From Saprospiraceae bacterium (GTDB lineage: Bacteria; Bacteroidota; Bacteroidia; Chitinophagales; Saprospiraceae): DNA of 13,600 nt. The stretch is taken from the NCBI GenBank assembly GCA_007125435.1, contig SLDF01000240.1:1-13600 (forward strand), given 5' to 3'. Under the pieces are notes generated by a model, which worked only from the letters and a program-made list of their open reading frames with translations, was not told the DNA's origin and made no database searches. Below are positions 1 to 7,540 of this stretch, piece after piece (positions within the stretch are counted from its first letter, which is position 1; each line of letters starts with the position of its first letter). Both the position numbers and the translations under genes were made by a program.

Positions 1-280
1 CTGAACGGTGCGAAGCAATTTGGTTGACTTAATGTCAAGCAAATAGTGATGGAACTGAGCCGCCCCCGGCTCAGCGTCGTCGTATTCTAATGAGAAGTCC
101 GTATAACGCGCCAACTAATGAATTATAAAAAAATACAGCCGTCTCTGGCTCAGCGTCGAGCTAAACTATAATTAAATTCTTACCTAAAAATATTCTCTTG
201 CACAGCCACTAAAAGTAAAAGCCGAACATCATCTGTAGCGACACTCCATAGAGATGTAGTGAATACAAGCGAATAGCCCG
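1..280. other. Non-coding left edge with small hairpins
   Basis: No credible gene is visible. Positions 55-74 form a perfect hairpin: CTGAGCCG and CGGCTCAG arms of 8 bp around CCCC. The 12-mer GGCTCAGCGTCG occurs at 68-79 and again at 147-158, each time as the right side of a hairpin; the second is weaker, AGCC/GGCT at 137-150. On the minus strand, codons 283-209 read as 24 residues ending in an aromatic run (…MMFGFYF, stop at 209-211), with an in-frame stop just upstream. This could be the broken tail of an outer-membrane barrel gene or chance. Confidence 0.5.
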
Positions 281-330
281 GTCTCAGCCTTCCCTCCTCT
301 CCAATTATTGAGAGGAGGGATGGCTGAGAC
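281..330. repeat. Long inverted repeat downstream of btuG, possible terminator
   Basis: Arms 281-301 and 310-330 are 21 nt each, pair at 20 of 21 positions, and enclose an 8-nt loop (CAATTATT). It lies 44 bp past the stop of the B12 operon on the minus strand, which suits a transcription end or an mRNA 3' stabiliser. No T-run follows the stem on either strand, so it is not a classical intrinsic terminator. It could equally be one copy of a dispersed palindromic repeat. Confidence 0.5.
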
Positions 331-373
331 ACGCCCAAAAACTATTGGTAATAAAGAACTAGAAATATCGTAA

Positions 374-1483
374 TCACTTCAATATATAGATGAGTTGGTT
401 TGGGATAATGCCTACATCGAATGTGTCGCGAGGTGTGAGGTTATCGGTGTCGTAGAGGTATACTTTGCCTGCAGAATTGAAGTCTACAGCATCAGCGATA
501 GCTAATGTGTTTTCAAATGTGATAGCTGTCATTGCTCGTGGGGCGACAAGGTCTAGTGAAGTTTTCTCTTTGGACTCACTCAGGGTACGGTATTTGACAA
601 GTGTGTTGCCTTCAAGCCAGGCAAGCTCTCCACTGGCGCTGGGTATAAAGGTAAGCTGACCAGCACCGTTTTCGGCAGTAGCTACTTGGTTGACCTGGCC
701 ATTTTCAAATTTCCATAGAGCACCTTTGGTAACTGTACCGGCGAAATCATTGAATCCACTGCAGAGAATGTAAAACTGATTATTACCAAGGCCTTGAGCC
801 ATCCAGGTGGGGCGATCTGATAATGTGAACTCTTCTGTAAAGACCTGATCTCTGAGATGAATACGGCCGAGTTTATTACTGTTACCAAATCCTCCGGTCA
901 GTGTGACAAAAAGAAAATCTCCGGATTTCATAAACTGCTCAGGCCCACTTGCCGGAAAGGATTGTGTCTCAGAGAGTGTATTGAGGTCGATAACGGCGAT
1001 CTTACCTTCAAAGCCATCACCCCAGCAGCTGACATAGGCAGTAGAACCTTCGACATGAATAAATCGAGCTTGTGGTAACTGGCCGATCTCTCCGATAAAG
1101 CGGAATGTCTCTGTATCTACTAAAACCACTTTGTTCGCATTGTTGACAACGATATATGTGGTATCTCCCTGGATGAGGAGTGACTGAGCTATATTACCCA
1201 TTATCTGGCCATCGTTAGCCTCTGAAAACAGGTTGGTTTTTACCCTGCCTGTGGTCATGTCTATAAAATCAATGGTGCCTGTACCAGTCTGAAAAGGACC
1301 TTCATTGACAACAAGTAGTCCACTGTTTTGGAAAAGTGACTGGTCATCTTCATCATCAGACTTAGTGCACGAGACTGTAAAAAGAATGGTCATCAACACG
1401 AGTAAAAGCGTGAATGATGGGAATCTGTAATGAGTGTTTTTCTTTGCAGATTTTGAAACATAAAATGGATTTGTGAGTTGCAT
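374..1483 (-). CDS. btuG: BtuG-like surface cobalamin-binding lipoprotein (beta-propeller)
   Basis: Likely captures vitamin B12 at the cell surface and passes it to the neighbouring BtuB. The 369-residue protein has an N-terminal signal peptide with a lipobox ending at Cys39 (FTVSC), followed by TKSDDEDD. That acidic run resembles the export signal of surface lipoproteins in Bacteroidota. The rest is beta-rich, with recurring YncE/DUF5074-type propeller features: an NEGPF motif near residue 60, then repeated ‘VxLVDTETF’- and ‘IAVIDLNTL’-like strands. Length and fold agree with the seven-bladed BtuG proteins described in gut Bacteroides. Its ATG lies 5 bp after the btuB stop, so the two are co-transcribed and share the upstream riboswitch. 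The N-terminus before the hydrophobic core is long (about 22 residues), so a later start is possible but no better Met precedes the core. The role rests on fold, lipobox and context; cobalamin-binding residues were not identified. Confidence 0.8.
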   Translation of the reverse strand: MQLTNPFYVSKSAKKNTHYRFPSFTLLLVLMTILFTVSCTKSDDEDDQSLFQNSGLLVVNEGPFQTGTGTIDFIDMTTGRVKTNLFSEANDGQIMGNIAQSLLIQGDTTYIVVNNANKVVLVDTETFRFIGEIGQLPQARFIHVEGSTAYVSCWGDGFEGKIAVIDLNTLSETQSFPASGPEQFMKSGDFLFVTLTGGFGNSNKLGRIHLRDQVFTEEFTLSDRPTWMAQGLGNNQFYILCSGFNDFAGTVTKGALWKFENGQVNQVATAENGAGQLTFIPSASGELAWLEGNTLVKYRTLSESKEKTSLDLVAPRAMTAITFENTLAIADAVDFNSAGKVYLYDTDNLTPRDTFDVGIIPNQLIYILK

Positions 1484-1488
1484 AATTT

Positions 1489-3330
1489 TTATTTTAAGTG
1501 GTAAGTAAATCGGGTTTGAAGGATCCTCCCTGGCATAGGTCTGAAGGCTAATTGTTCGTAATATACGTCAAATATATTTTCTAGGTCTATAGCTACTGTC
1601 CATCGATTCTTTTTCCACTCGAAATGCTTCGCTATAGAGATGTCTACTAAGTGATATGCCGGTAATGAAAGTCTGTTGTCTGAGGTTTGGAATCGCTCGG
1701 ACACATAGCTGTACCGACATGCACCATACCAACCATTTGATTGCCACTCTATTGTGGAGAAAGCTTTCCAGATAGGCATGTAGGGCAATTGTTTGTCAAT
1801 GCTGTGTCGCTGTGAGGGGTGATAGACAACTCTGTTGCGTGCACTGAGAAAATGGGCTTCACCTGTCCATTGAAGAGTATGGTGCCTTATCTGCTTGCCG
1901 GCTTGAATCCTGGTCACGATAGAAAGGATATCTACAGCTTTCACATTGGATGGTGTCCATAAACCATTGGCCTGGGGCACCCAAAGAATATAGTCATCTA
2001 TCCATTTGTATTCGGTATCGAATGAAGCGGTCAGAGACCAACCGTATGCCTTACTAGTAAATGTCCATTGGTTCTGAATAAATCGGCTGACCTCTTCCTG
2101 TAAATCAGGATTTCCAGAACCAGCCCAGTACAGGTCATTAAGAGTGGGGACCTGAACAATTTTTCCTGTTCGGATACTGGTACTAGACCAATGGCTGAGC
2201 TGCAACCGATAATCTAGAATTCCCTGAAAAGGTAAAAGACGCTTGTCGAGTACAGCTTGCTTTACAATAAATTCTAAGTCGTGTAATCCTGCCCATGTTT
2301 TTGAAAGGACAACATTGACATCATGAACAGATCGGCCTGCTTCGTCGATCAGTGATAGGGAATTTACACGCTGTAAGTCTTGTACGAATGCTGTCTCCAG
2401 GCTATACCCCTGTCCCAGGTCAAAGCCAATCTCTGCGCGATTGATCCAGGTTGTCGTCTTGTGATAGAAGGTGTCAAACTGTATAGCGTCAGTCAGAAGT
2501 GCAGATTGGACGCTCCACTTCCATTTGTCTGATTGGTAAGCATAATCTACAGCTATTCTTAATGCACTATCTTTCTGATTGGAAAAGCGATTGCCTTCTG
2601 TAAGACTCGGTGGAATGTTACGATCTGCAACAGTGTATAAGACATGAGCATTCCATTGGTGATTTTTCCAATTTAACTGTTGATCTGTTCCCAGATGACC
2701 TATAGTATATTCGCCATGCTGAAGGGTGCGGCGGGGGCTTCCGGCTTGTGTCCGATCGGGAAAATTGAACCGATTTTGTCCATGTTGAAGTTCGGCAAAG
2801 TACCGGGATTGCCATTGGTTATTTTTGGGCGATAGTAGTATTCGTGCATGATCATTTTGGATGGTATTCATGGCCACATCAGCAGTCAAAACGGGTTGGT
2901 GGTCGAAAGAAGGGGAGATATCTATACCTCTATTGGAGCCATTGTTGGCAGTGACTACTTTTCGGTTTTCAGATATATTGACTTGCCCTGCTGACATAGG
3001 GAGTAGTGACACATCGTAGACACCGTGCATTGTGTTTTGAAGATTAATACCATTCCATAGTATAGCGACTTGGTGTGGAGCGTTGCCGCGCAGCGCTACT
3101 GTTTGTAATAGACCGGGAGAATATGTTCTCAAGTAAATTTGAGGCTCTTGCTTTAGAATATTGGAGACAGGAGAAAGCATAAACATTGATGAATCAATGC
3201 TTTGGAAAGGATTGTAAGTCCTGTCTACCACGATCACCTCATCCAATACGTAGGATGTGTCCTGCTGTGCAGAACTTACAATACGACATATGATCAGTGT
3301 CGATAGCATTAGAAGGTGTCTGTACCTCAA
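1489..3330 (-). CDS. btuB: TonB-dependent vitamin B12 receptor BtuB
   Basis: Outer-membrane receptor that imports cobalamin using TonB energy. The 613 residues begin with a signal peptide (about 1-22, ending SSAQQ). A TonB-box-like segment (YVLDEVIVVDR, residues 27-37) and a plug domain to about residue 150 follow; the plug includes VALRGNAPHQVAILWNGINL, where the ‘LRG’ and ‘DG’-type plug motifs would lie. The remainder is a beta-barrel ending in RFTYHLK. There is no N-terminal carboxypeptidase-like or STN domain, which matches BtuB rather than SusC. Substrate assignment comes from the cobalamin riboswitch directly upstream and the BtuG-like gene 5 bp downstream. The chosen start is TTG at 3330, which gives a basic n-region (RYRH) and lies two codons after an in-frame stop. 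ATG at 3309 is the alternative but would remove the charged n-region. Confidence 0.87.
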   Translation of the reverse strand: MRYRHLLMLSTLIICRIVSSAQQDTSYVLDEVIVVDRTYNPFQSIDSSMFMLSPVSNILKQEPQIYLRTYSPGLLQTVALRGNAPHQVAILWNGINLQNTMHGVYDVSLLPMSAGQVNISENRKVVTANNGSNRGIDISPSFDHQPVLTADVAMNTIQNDHARILLSPKNNQWQSRYFAELQHGQNRFNFPDRTQAGSPRRTLQHGEYTIGHLGTDQQLNWKNHQWNAHVLYTVADRNIPPSLTEGNRFSNQKDSALRIAVDYAYQSDKWKWSVQSALLTDAIQFDTFYHKTTTWINRAEIGFDLGQGYSLETAFVQDLQRVNSLSLIDEAGRSVHDVNVVLSKTWAGLHDLEFIVKQAVLDKRLLPFQGILDYRLQLSHWSSTSIRTGKIVQVPTLNDLYWAGSGNPDLQEEVSRFIQNQWTFTSKAYGWSLTASFDTEYKWIDDYILWVPQANGLWTPSNVKAVDILSIVTRIQAGKQIRHHTLQWTGEAHFLSARNRVVYHPSQRHSIDKQLPYMPIWKAFSTIEWQSNGWYGACRYSYVSERFQTSDNRLSLPAYHLVDISIAKHFEWKKNRWTVAIDLENIFDVYYEQLAFRPMPGRILQTRFTYHLK

Positions 3331-3331
3331 A

Positions 3332-3362
3332 AGTCAAAATATGATTGAATAACTTCTTGACT
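3332..3362 (-). promoter_or_regulatory. Hairpin next to btuB start, candidate expression platform
   Basis: On the minus-strand transcript, AGTCAA (3362-3357) can pair with TTGACT (3337-3332), enclosing a 19-nt loop. The stem ends one base before the TTG start codon at 3330. This would suit a translation-controlling platform for the riboswitch just upstream. There is no strong T-run stem that would argue for transcription termination. The pairing is short, so its role is an inference from position. Confidence 0.35.
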
Positions 3363-3404
3363 CTGATATTATAACTTTATTACGCGAAAGCTCAATATCT
3401 TTCT

Positions 3405-3585
3405 ACATCGGGCAAGTCTCCTGGCTTATTGGACTTTTATCGTTCTTCTCATCAAATCTTGACAATGAACTTAAGGATGGATAAAAGGCATCAATCCAAT
3501 TTACAGTTGCGCGTCAGCTCATGATTTTCACATGATTCCTATTTTAATATTTATGTATGCTTGCTCATACAGATAACCACATGTA
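3405..3585 (-). promoter_or_regulatory. Cobalamin (B12) riboswitch
   Basis: Read on the minus strand, the leader of btuB carries the hallmark cobalamin aptamer segments in the right order. GGTTATC lies near 3580. The AGGAATCATGTGAAAATC segment lies around 3523-3540. GCTGACGCGCAACTGTAA follows around 3504-3521. The B12 box AGCCAGGAGACTTGCC is at 3426-3411, one base or so from the textbook AGtCAGGAGACCTGCC. Binding of adenosyl- or other cobalamins would repress btuB-btuG. Exact edges are estimated; the B12 box and the CGCAACTGTAA block are unambiguous. Confidence 0.93.
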
Positions 3586-3598
3586 GATGAATCTGACA

Positions 3599-3606
3599 CA
3601 AATATA
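3599..3606 (-). promoter_or_regulatory. Promoter -7 box for the btuB-btuG operon
   Basis: The minus strand reads TATATTTG, an exact match to the Bacteroidota -7 consensus TAnnTTTG. Transcription would start near 3592, just before the first aptamer segment at about 3585, leaving the complete riboswitch in the leader. No good TTTG -33 element is seen 19-21 bp upstream. The call rests on the box and its placement. Confidence 0.6.
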
Positions 3607-3670
3607 AAAATCCTCTTTTGTAAATCTTAAGAATGTACTTGAATTAAGAAGTCGTATAGGTTTTTTTTTG

Positions 3671-3818
3671 CTTTGGGCATCACCCTCGTCCTGTCGTCCT
3701 CGGGTCGCTACGCTACGTGGCTCGCTATTCGCTCGGCCTCGGCACTGCCCCGAGGGGTCGGTGCAGCACCAAGTCTGGCTTCGCATACGCTTCGCCACCA
3801 CTCCGCATCGCTGATGCA
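3671..3818 (+). repeat. GC-rich dispersed repeat, copy A
   Basis: This element has a header CTTTGGGCATCACC (3671-3684), an 18-nt variable piece, and a 116-nt core (3703-3818) ending in CTGATGCA. The core matches copy B (11606-11721, opposite strand) at 113 of 116 positions; the differences are at core positions 13, 40 and 69. The core holds short palindromes such as GGTGCAGCACC and GCATCGCTGATGC. Open frames across it on both strands are not genes: the sequence is non-coding in style and the same frames recur in copy B. It is preceded by nine T at 3661-3669 and lies about 100 bp past the end of the peptidase gene on its downstream side. Confidence 0.85.
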
Positions 3819-3916
3819 TGACTCGAAAAATCGATATTTTGAAATGCACCAGACGAAGTGTAAGTTTCTGTAATTAAGACACAATAGTCTGACAAAATCA
3901 GGATAAATCAATGCCA

Positions 3917-5392
3917 TCAATACTTTGCCGGCTGCCCTTCATCTGGTAATGTGTCTTCAATGAAAGACCTAATGTGATCATTGGCCAGACGGAGGTCATC
4001 CCTTCTGAGGTACATCATATGACCACTCCTATAGCCCTCAAAGCGCATACGATCTTTAAGTTTGCCGCTTGGATCAAGATGCCACATGGTATATTTTGCG
4101 TCAAAATAGGTGGTGGCGCCATCGAAATACCCTGCCTGTATCATGACATGGAGGTAAGGGTTTTGGGCCATGGCCTGCCTTAGATTTTCGCCAGTCTTAT
4201 CGTTGGACCTGTCCCACGGCCTTACCGGGCCAAACATGTTGTATTTGACGTCTGTCTTGAAGTCCAGGATTTGTGAGAAATAATAATTGATAGCCGGCGT
4301 AAATGAATGTAACCATGAGGTCAACTCTGCATTGTAGTCTGGTGACATACCGGCATCCATGCGGTCTATACCCAGGTATCTGGAATCTAAGCGACCTATC
4401 GTATACCCATCATCCTGAAGCAGATATTTCCAAAATGCATAGGTTGGGACATCCAGATTGTGCTGCAAGATCAAGTCTTGAGATATACCGGAATAGTGAG
4501 CCATCCTCTTTGCCATATCCTGTCTTTCCTGAGGTGCTATAAATCCACCTCTGGCAAGTGCCGGCAGTAAAGAATCTAGGGCAAATTGCTCTGAGTGTTC
4601 CAGCACTTCTGTCAAGTCCAACGACTGGAGCTGAGGAGGCAGGGCGTTGTGATACCAGGCTGCAGCGGTAAAGTATGGTATGCGCCCGGCTACATCTACA
4701 GGTCCATCTCTTTTGATGCCGAGATTAGTAGGCGATACCAGGATAACGCCATTGAGATACATCCATTGGGCATTTTGCAATTGTAATGCGAGGCCTGATA
4801 CTCTCGTGGTACCGTAGCTTTCGCCAATAAGATACTTGGGTGATCGCCAGCGGTTTTCTCTTGTTACGAAAGTATTGATCCAATCGGCCAGATATTTGAT
4901 GTCTGCATTCACACCAAAGAAGGTTTCTTTCTTTACGTCTTTGTCTAATATCCTGGAATAACCGGTATTGACTGGATTGATGTACAGTAAGTCTGTGACA
5001 TCTAAAACTGAATATGGGTTTTTGCGAACGCCATAGGGTTGGAGTGGGTAACCCTCATCATCGATATTGAGCACATAAGGACCTGTATATGCCAGATGCA
5101 TCCATACAGAACCCGATCCGGGGCCGCCATTAAAAGAAATCATCAAGGGTCTGGTCTCACTATCCTCTATATCAGTACGCTTGTAATAGGTATAATGCAC
5201 CATGGCACTTACTTTCAGGTCCTCGTCCCATACGGGTTGTGTTCCTGTTTTTGCTGTATACTTTATCGTCTTGCCATTGACCTGGATTTCGTGGTTCGTT
5301 TCTATATATCCATCAGGGTCCGGCATGTCCATCTGACCGGTGGCCATAGCTGATAAGCCAAGTAAAATAGTCATACACCAAAAATATCTCAT
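3917..5392 (-). CDS. Secreted S10 family serine carboxypeptidase-like peptidase
   Basis: Predicted exported serine peptidase of the carboxypeptidase Y/cathepsin A clan, acting in the periplasm or outside the cell. A signal peptide (residues 1-19, cleavage after ATG before Gln20) precedes the mature enzyme. All S10 landmarks are present: the oxyanion-hole motif FNGGPGSGS at 87-95, substrate-pocket segment INPVNTGYS at 138-146, nucleophile Ser192 in GESYG, Asp424 in GYFDGAT and His458 in GHMMY. At 491 residues it has normal family length. It ends in ordinary sequence with no type IX sorting domain or membrane anchor. It is a single-gene unit: the 3' side is repeat copy A and the 5' side faces the divergent gene at 5631. 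The substrate cannot be inferred. Gly-His-Met-Met-Tyr is typical of bacterial S10 members annotated as carboxypeptidases. Confidence 0.93.
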   Translation of the reverse strand: MRYFWCMTILLGLSAMATGQMDMPDPDGYIETNHEIQVNGKTIKYTAKTGTQPVWDEDLKVSAMVHYTYYKRTDIEDSETRPLMISFNGGPGSGSVWMHLAYTGPYVLNIDDEGYPLQPYGVRKNPYSVLDVTDLLYINPVNTGYSRILDKDVKKETFFGVNADIKYLADWINTFVTRENRWRSPKYLIGESYGTTRVSGLALQLQNAQWMYLNGVILVSPTNLGIKRDGPVDVAGRIPYFTAAAWYHNALPPQLQSLDLTEVLEHSEQFALDSLLPALARGGFIAPQERQDMAKRMAHYSGISQDLILQHNLDVPTYAFWKYLLQDDGYTIGRLDSRYLGIDRMDAGMSPDYNAELTSWLHSFTPAINYYFSQILDFKTDVKYNMFGPVRPWDRSNDKTGENLRQAMAQNPYLHVMIQAGYFDGATTYFDAKYTMWHLDPSGKLKDRMRFEGYRSGHMMYLRRDDLRLANDHIRSFIEDTLPDEGQPAKY

Positions 5393-5565
5393 AATCTCTT
5401 GCTTTATTGTTTTTTAAACGCCATTATCCTTCACAATATAAACGTTTTCCCTGAAATAATTCGATAAAAAGCACACGAGTGGGGGTGAATGACCAGCCTT
5501 AAATTGACAGTATTGCCTTTTGATGGTTGCTCTGTAGCGGCAGCAACAGATATGTTAGTAATAGT

Positions 5566-5597
5566 TTTGCCAATTGTAATTAAAGTACTATATTTAG
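5566..5597 (+). promoter_or_regulatory. Promoter of the SRPBCC/GyrI-like gene
   Basis: TTTG at 5566-5569 is followed after 19 bp by TATATTTA at 5589-5596. This matches the Bacteroidota -33/-7 pair (TTTG, 19-21 bp, TAnnTTTG) with one deviation, A for the final G. Transcription would begin near 5603 and give a leader of about 28 nt before the ATG at 5631. Confidence 0.6.
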
Positions 5598-5630
5598 CTG
5601 CATTTGCTATTATTACTATAAATTACCACC

Positions 5631-6641
5631 ATGAAAATCATTAAATTTATTCTTTGGACACTCTTAATCGTTGTAGGCTTAATTTTTATCTACAGTTTGA
5701 TCGCATCTGGAAATTACAATGTCGAAAAATCAATCGTCATAGATGCACCAAGAGATATTGTCTTTGAAGAAACTGTTCACTGGGATAATTTTCAAGAATG
5801 GAGTCCATGGTCAGAAATGGACCCAAATATGGAAGTCAACTATGAAGGTGATTTTGCTCAAGTTGGTTCGATTTACACTTGGTCAGGTAATGATGACGCC
5901 GGCAAGGGTATGCAAGAGATTACTTACATTGACGACGACTCTGTAGGTATATCCTTACGCTTTATCGAGCCTTTTGAGTCTGAAGCTGATAATTATTATA
6001 CATTTGATGATCATGATGGCGGCGTCAAGGTCACCTGGGGAATGTCAAGTGAGTTGAGCTGGCCAATGAACGTTATGTCCAATTATTTTAAAAATAGCAT
6101 TGGTCATGACTTTGAAAAAGGTCTCGAAACCCTGAAATCGCGATGCGATAGCATTGTGGAGCACCATGTCGTAAATAACTATCGGATCCGAGAGGTTGAC
6201 CTGCCTACTCAAAAGTACATAGGAAAGAAAGGACGGATGAAATGGTCGGATATGGCTTCTTTTAATGCCAATACTTATAGAACGCTATACCCAGCTTTGG
6301 CGAAGGCTGGTATTCAGCCTACTGGACCTGCGACCAATCTATACTTCGTCTGGGATGAAGAAAAACAAATGACAGAAATGATGGTAGCCCTACCCATAGA
6401 TGCATCAGCAGAAGAAATCAGAGGTTTCGATTATCTGACTGTAGAAGGTGGTAAGGCACTCCAGACAGATCACATAGGCAACTATGAAGGGCTGGCAGCA
6501 CCACATGAGGCAATGGATCAATACATCAAAAAGCATAATATAGATGCCGGAGATGTAGCCATAGAGGTCTATCTTACCAATCCAGAGGAAGTGGAAGATC
6601 CTGCTGAATGGCATACCAGAATTATTTATCCATTGAATTAA
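5631..6641 (+). CDS. Membrane-anchored SRPBCC domain fused to GyrI-like effector-binding domain
   Basis: The 336-residue protein combines three parts. An N-terminal hydrophobic helix (about residues 4-25) would anchor or export it. An SRPBCC/polyketide-cyclase-type ligand-binding domain follows (about 28-175), starting with VEKSIVIDAP and carrying FQEWSPWSEMDP, the usual signature of the family. The C-terminal GyrI-like/AraC effector-binding domain (about 183-336) includes the IGNYEGL and IEVYLTNPEE segments typical of that fold. Both folds bind small hydrophobic ligands, and no catalytic residues or DNA-binding domain are evident. The function is unknown; sensing or sequestering a hydrophobic molecule at the membrane is an inference. 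The gene has its own promoter-like boxes, and its stop codon directly abuts the stop of the convergent gene at 6642. Confidence 0.88.
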   Translation: MKIIKFILWTLLIVVGLIFIYSLIASGNYNVEKSIVIDAPRDIVFEETVHWDNFQEWSPWSEMDPNMEVNYEGDFAQVGSIYTWSGNDDAGKGMQEITYIDDDSVGISLRFIEPFESEADNYYTFDDHDGGVKVTWGMSSELSWPMNVMSNYFKNSIGHDFEKGLETLKSRCDSIVEHHVVNNYRIREVDLPTQKYIGKKGRMKWSDMASFNANTYRTLYPALAKAGIQPTGPATNLYFVWDEEKQMTEMMVALPIDASAEEIRGFDYLTVEGGKALQTDHIGNYEGLAAPHEAMDQYIKKHNIDAGDVAIEVYLTNPEEVEDPAEWHTRIIYPLN

Positions 6642-7532
6642 TCAGGCTTTCTGAGCCTTAGTCCTCAGATCACTAAGCATTTTTAGATAGGCTGTATGCC
6701 ACATTTTTAGAGGTTCTAGATACAATGGTTGCTGTGCAACCGTATCTATAACCTGGTGTGCCATCCACGGGTTTTTAGGTCCGGGAAAGTGAATGATTTT
6801 TGCATCATTCAGGCTAAAGCCTTCTTTCTCCTGTATTTGAGGTGAGATATTGATTCGATAATTATATATACCTGGCAGGGCATGAAAACTTTCTCTGAAG
6901 TACTGATTAAGTAGGTACTGATCAGTTGTTGGTCGCTTCAGGCCTATGTAGTTTTTCGGCGCTAATAGGGCCAATAGATCTTCGAATATTGCTCTGTTGA
7001 CCAGTTTTTTATCAATGAATAGAATTCCTGCATTGAATGTTCGGTGCCAATATATGTCACTGTCATCAGGCTCTCTCTCCAGCTCAAAAGTCTCTCCATT
7101 TTTTGCAAATCCTTTATAAGTCGCAAAGTCTAATGAGCACATCAATCCATGATCCATATGCACCAACTCCTCTATACTCCCATTGAAGAACGCATCACTG
7201 TCTATGTAGAAGTATTTATCATATCCTGGTAGGTTGAATAGATTCAATGAATAAAAGACCATTTTTTTATATGCCAGTTCTGGCCTGTGCACCAGTATGT
7301 CTTCAATTTTGGACTGGACTTCAGGATCGGGCTCCAGGTATTTGATATTAGGAAAAAGGCTGAGAAGCTCTTTGTCCTTGGGTCGAAGTCCTTCACCATA
7401 GATCAGTATGTCACCCTTGAACCAATCGTTGTGTTCAAAAAATGAGTGTAACATCACAAGGGCTCCTGCCATGAAATCCGGTGTGATGATCGTACAAAGA
7501 CAAACTTCTTTAGCTCCCTTTTCTGATACCAT
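6642..7532 (-). CDS. GT8-like glycosyltransferase (second paralogue, last gene of operon)
   Basis: Cytoplasmic glycosyltransferase that probably transfers a sugar from a nucleotide-sugar donor to a surface glycan. The 296 residues start with the nucleotide-binding strand VCLCTIITPDF. Metal-binding DSD lies at 111-113 (YFYIDSDAFF), FNAGILFID at 166-174, TTDQYLLN at 202-209 and IIHFPGPKNPW at 246-256. The last resembles the GT8 HxxGxxKPW motif, with the Lys moved one position (KNPW). No signal peptide or membrane helix is seen. It shares every landmark and its length with the upstream gene 7541-8434, so the two arose by tandem duplication. It starts 8 bp after that gene and closes the export operon. 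Donor and acceptor are unknown. Confidence 0.85.
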   Translation of the reverse strand: MVSEKGAKEVCLCTIITPDFMAGALVMLHSFFEHNDWFKGDILIYGEGLRPKDKELLSLFPNIKYLEPDPEVQSKIEDILVHRPELAYKKMVFYSLNLFNLPGYDKYFYIDSDAFFNGSIEELVHMDHGLMCSLDFATYKGFAKNGETFELEREPDDSDIYWHRTFNAGILFIDKKLVNRAIFEDLLALLAPKNYIGLKRPTTDQYLLNQYFRESFHALPGIYNYRINISPQIQEKEGFSLNDAKIIHFPGPKNPWMAHQVIDTVAQQPLYLEPLKMWHTAYLKMLSDLRTKAQKA

Positions 7533-7540
7533 AGTGCTTT

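Noticed and set aside
108..125. Integron attC-like core (GTATAACGCGCC) near the left edge
   Set aside because: Neither the conserved RYYYAAC nor GTTRRRY box fits, and there is no paired site or cassette structure.
281..330. Classical Rho-independent terminator
   Set aside because: The stem is strong but neither strand has a T-run after it, so it is listed as an inverted repeat with a possible terminator role.
3565..3920. Overlapping open frames on both strands across repeat copy A
   Set aside because: They lie in the GC-rich repeat and recur with the same amino-acid words in copy B; no start context or protein-like composition.
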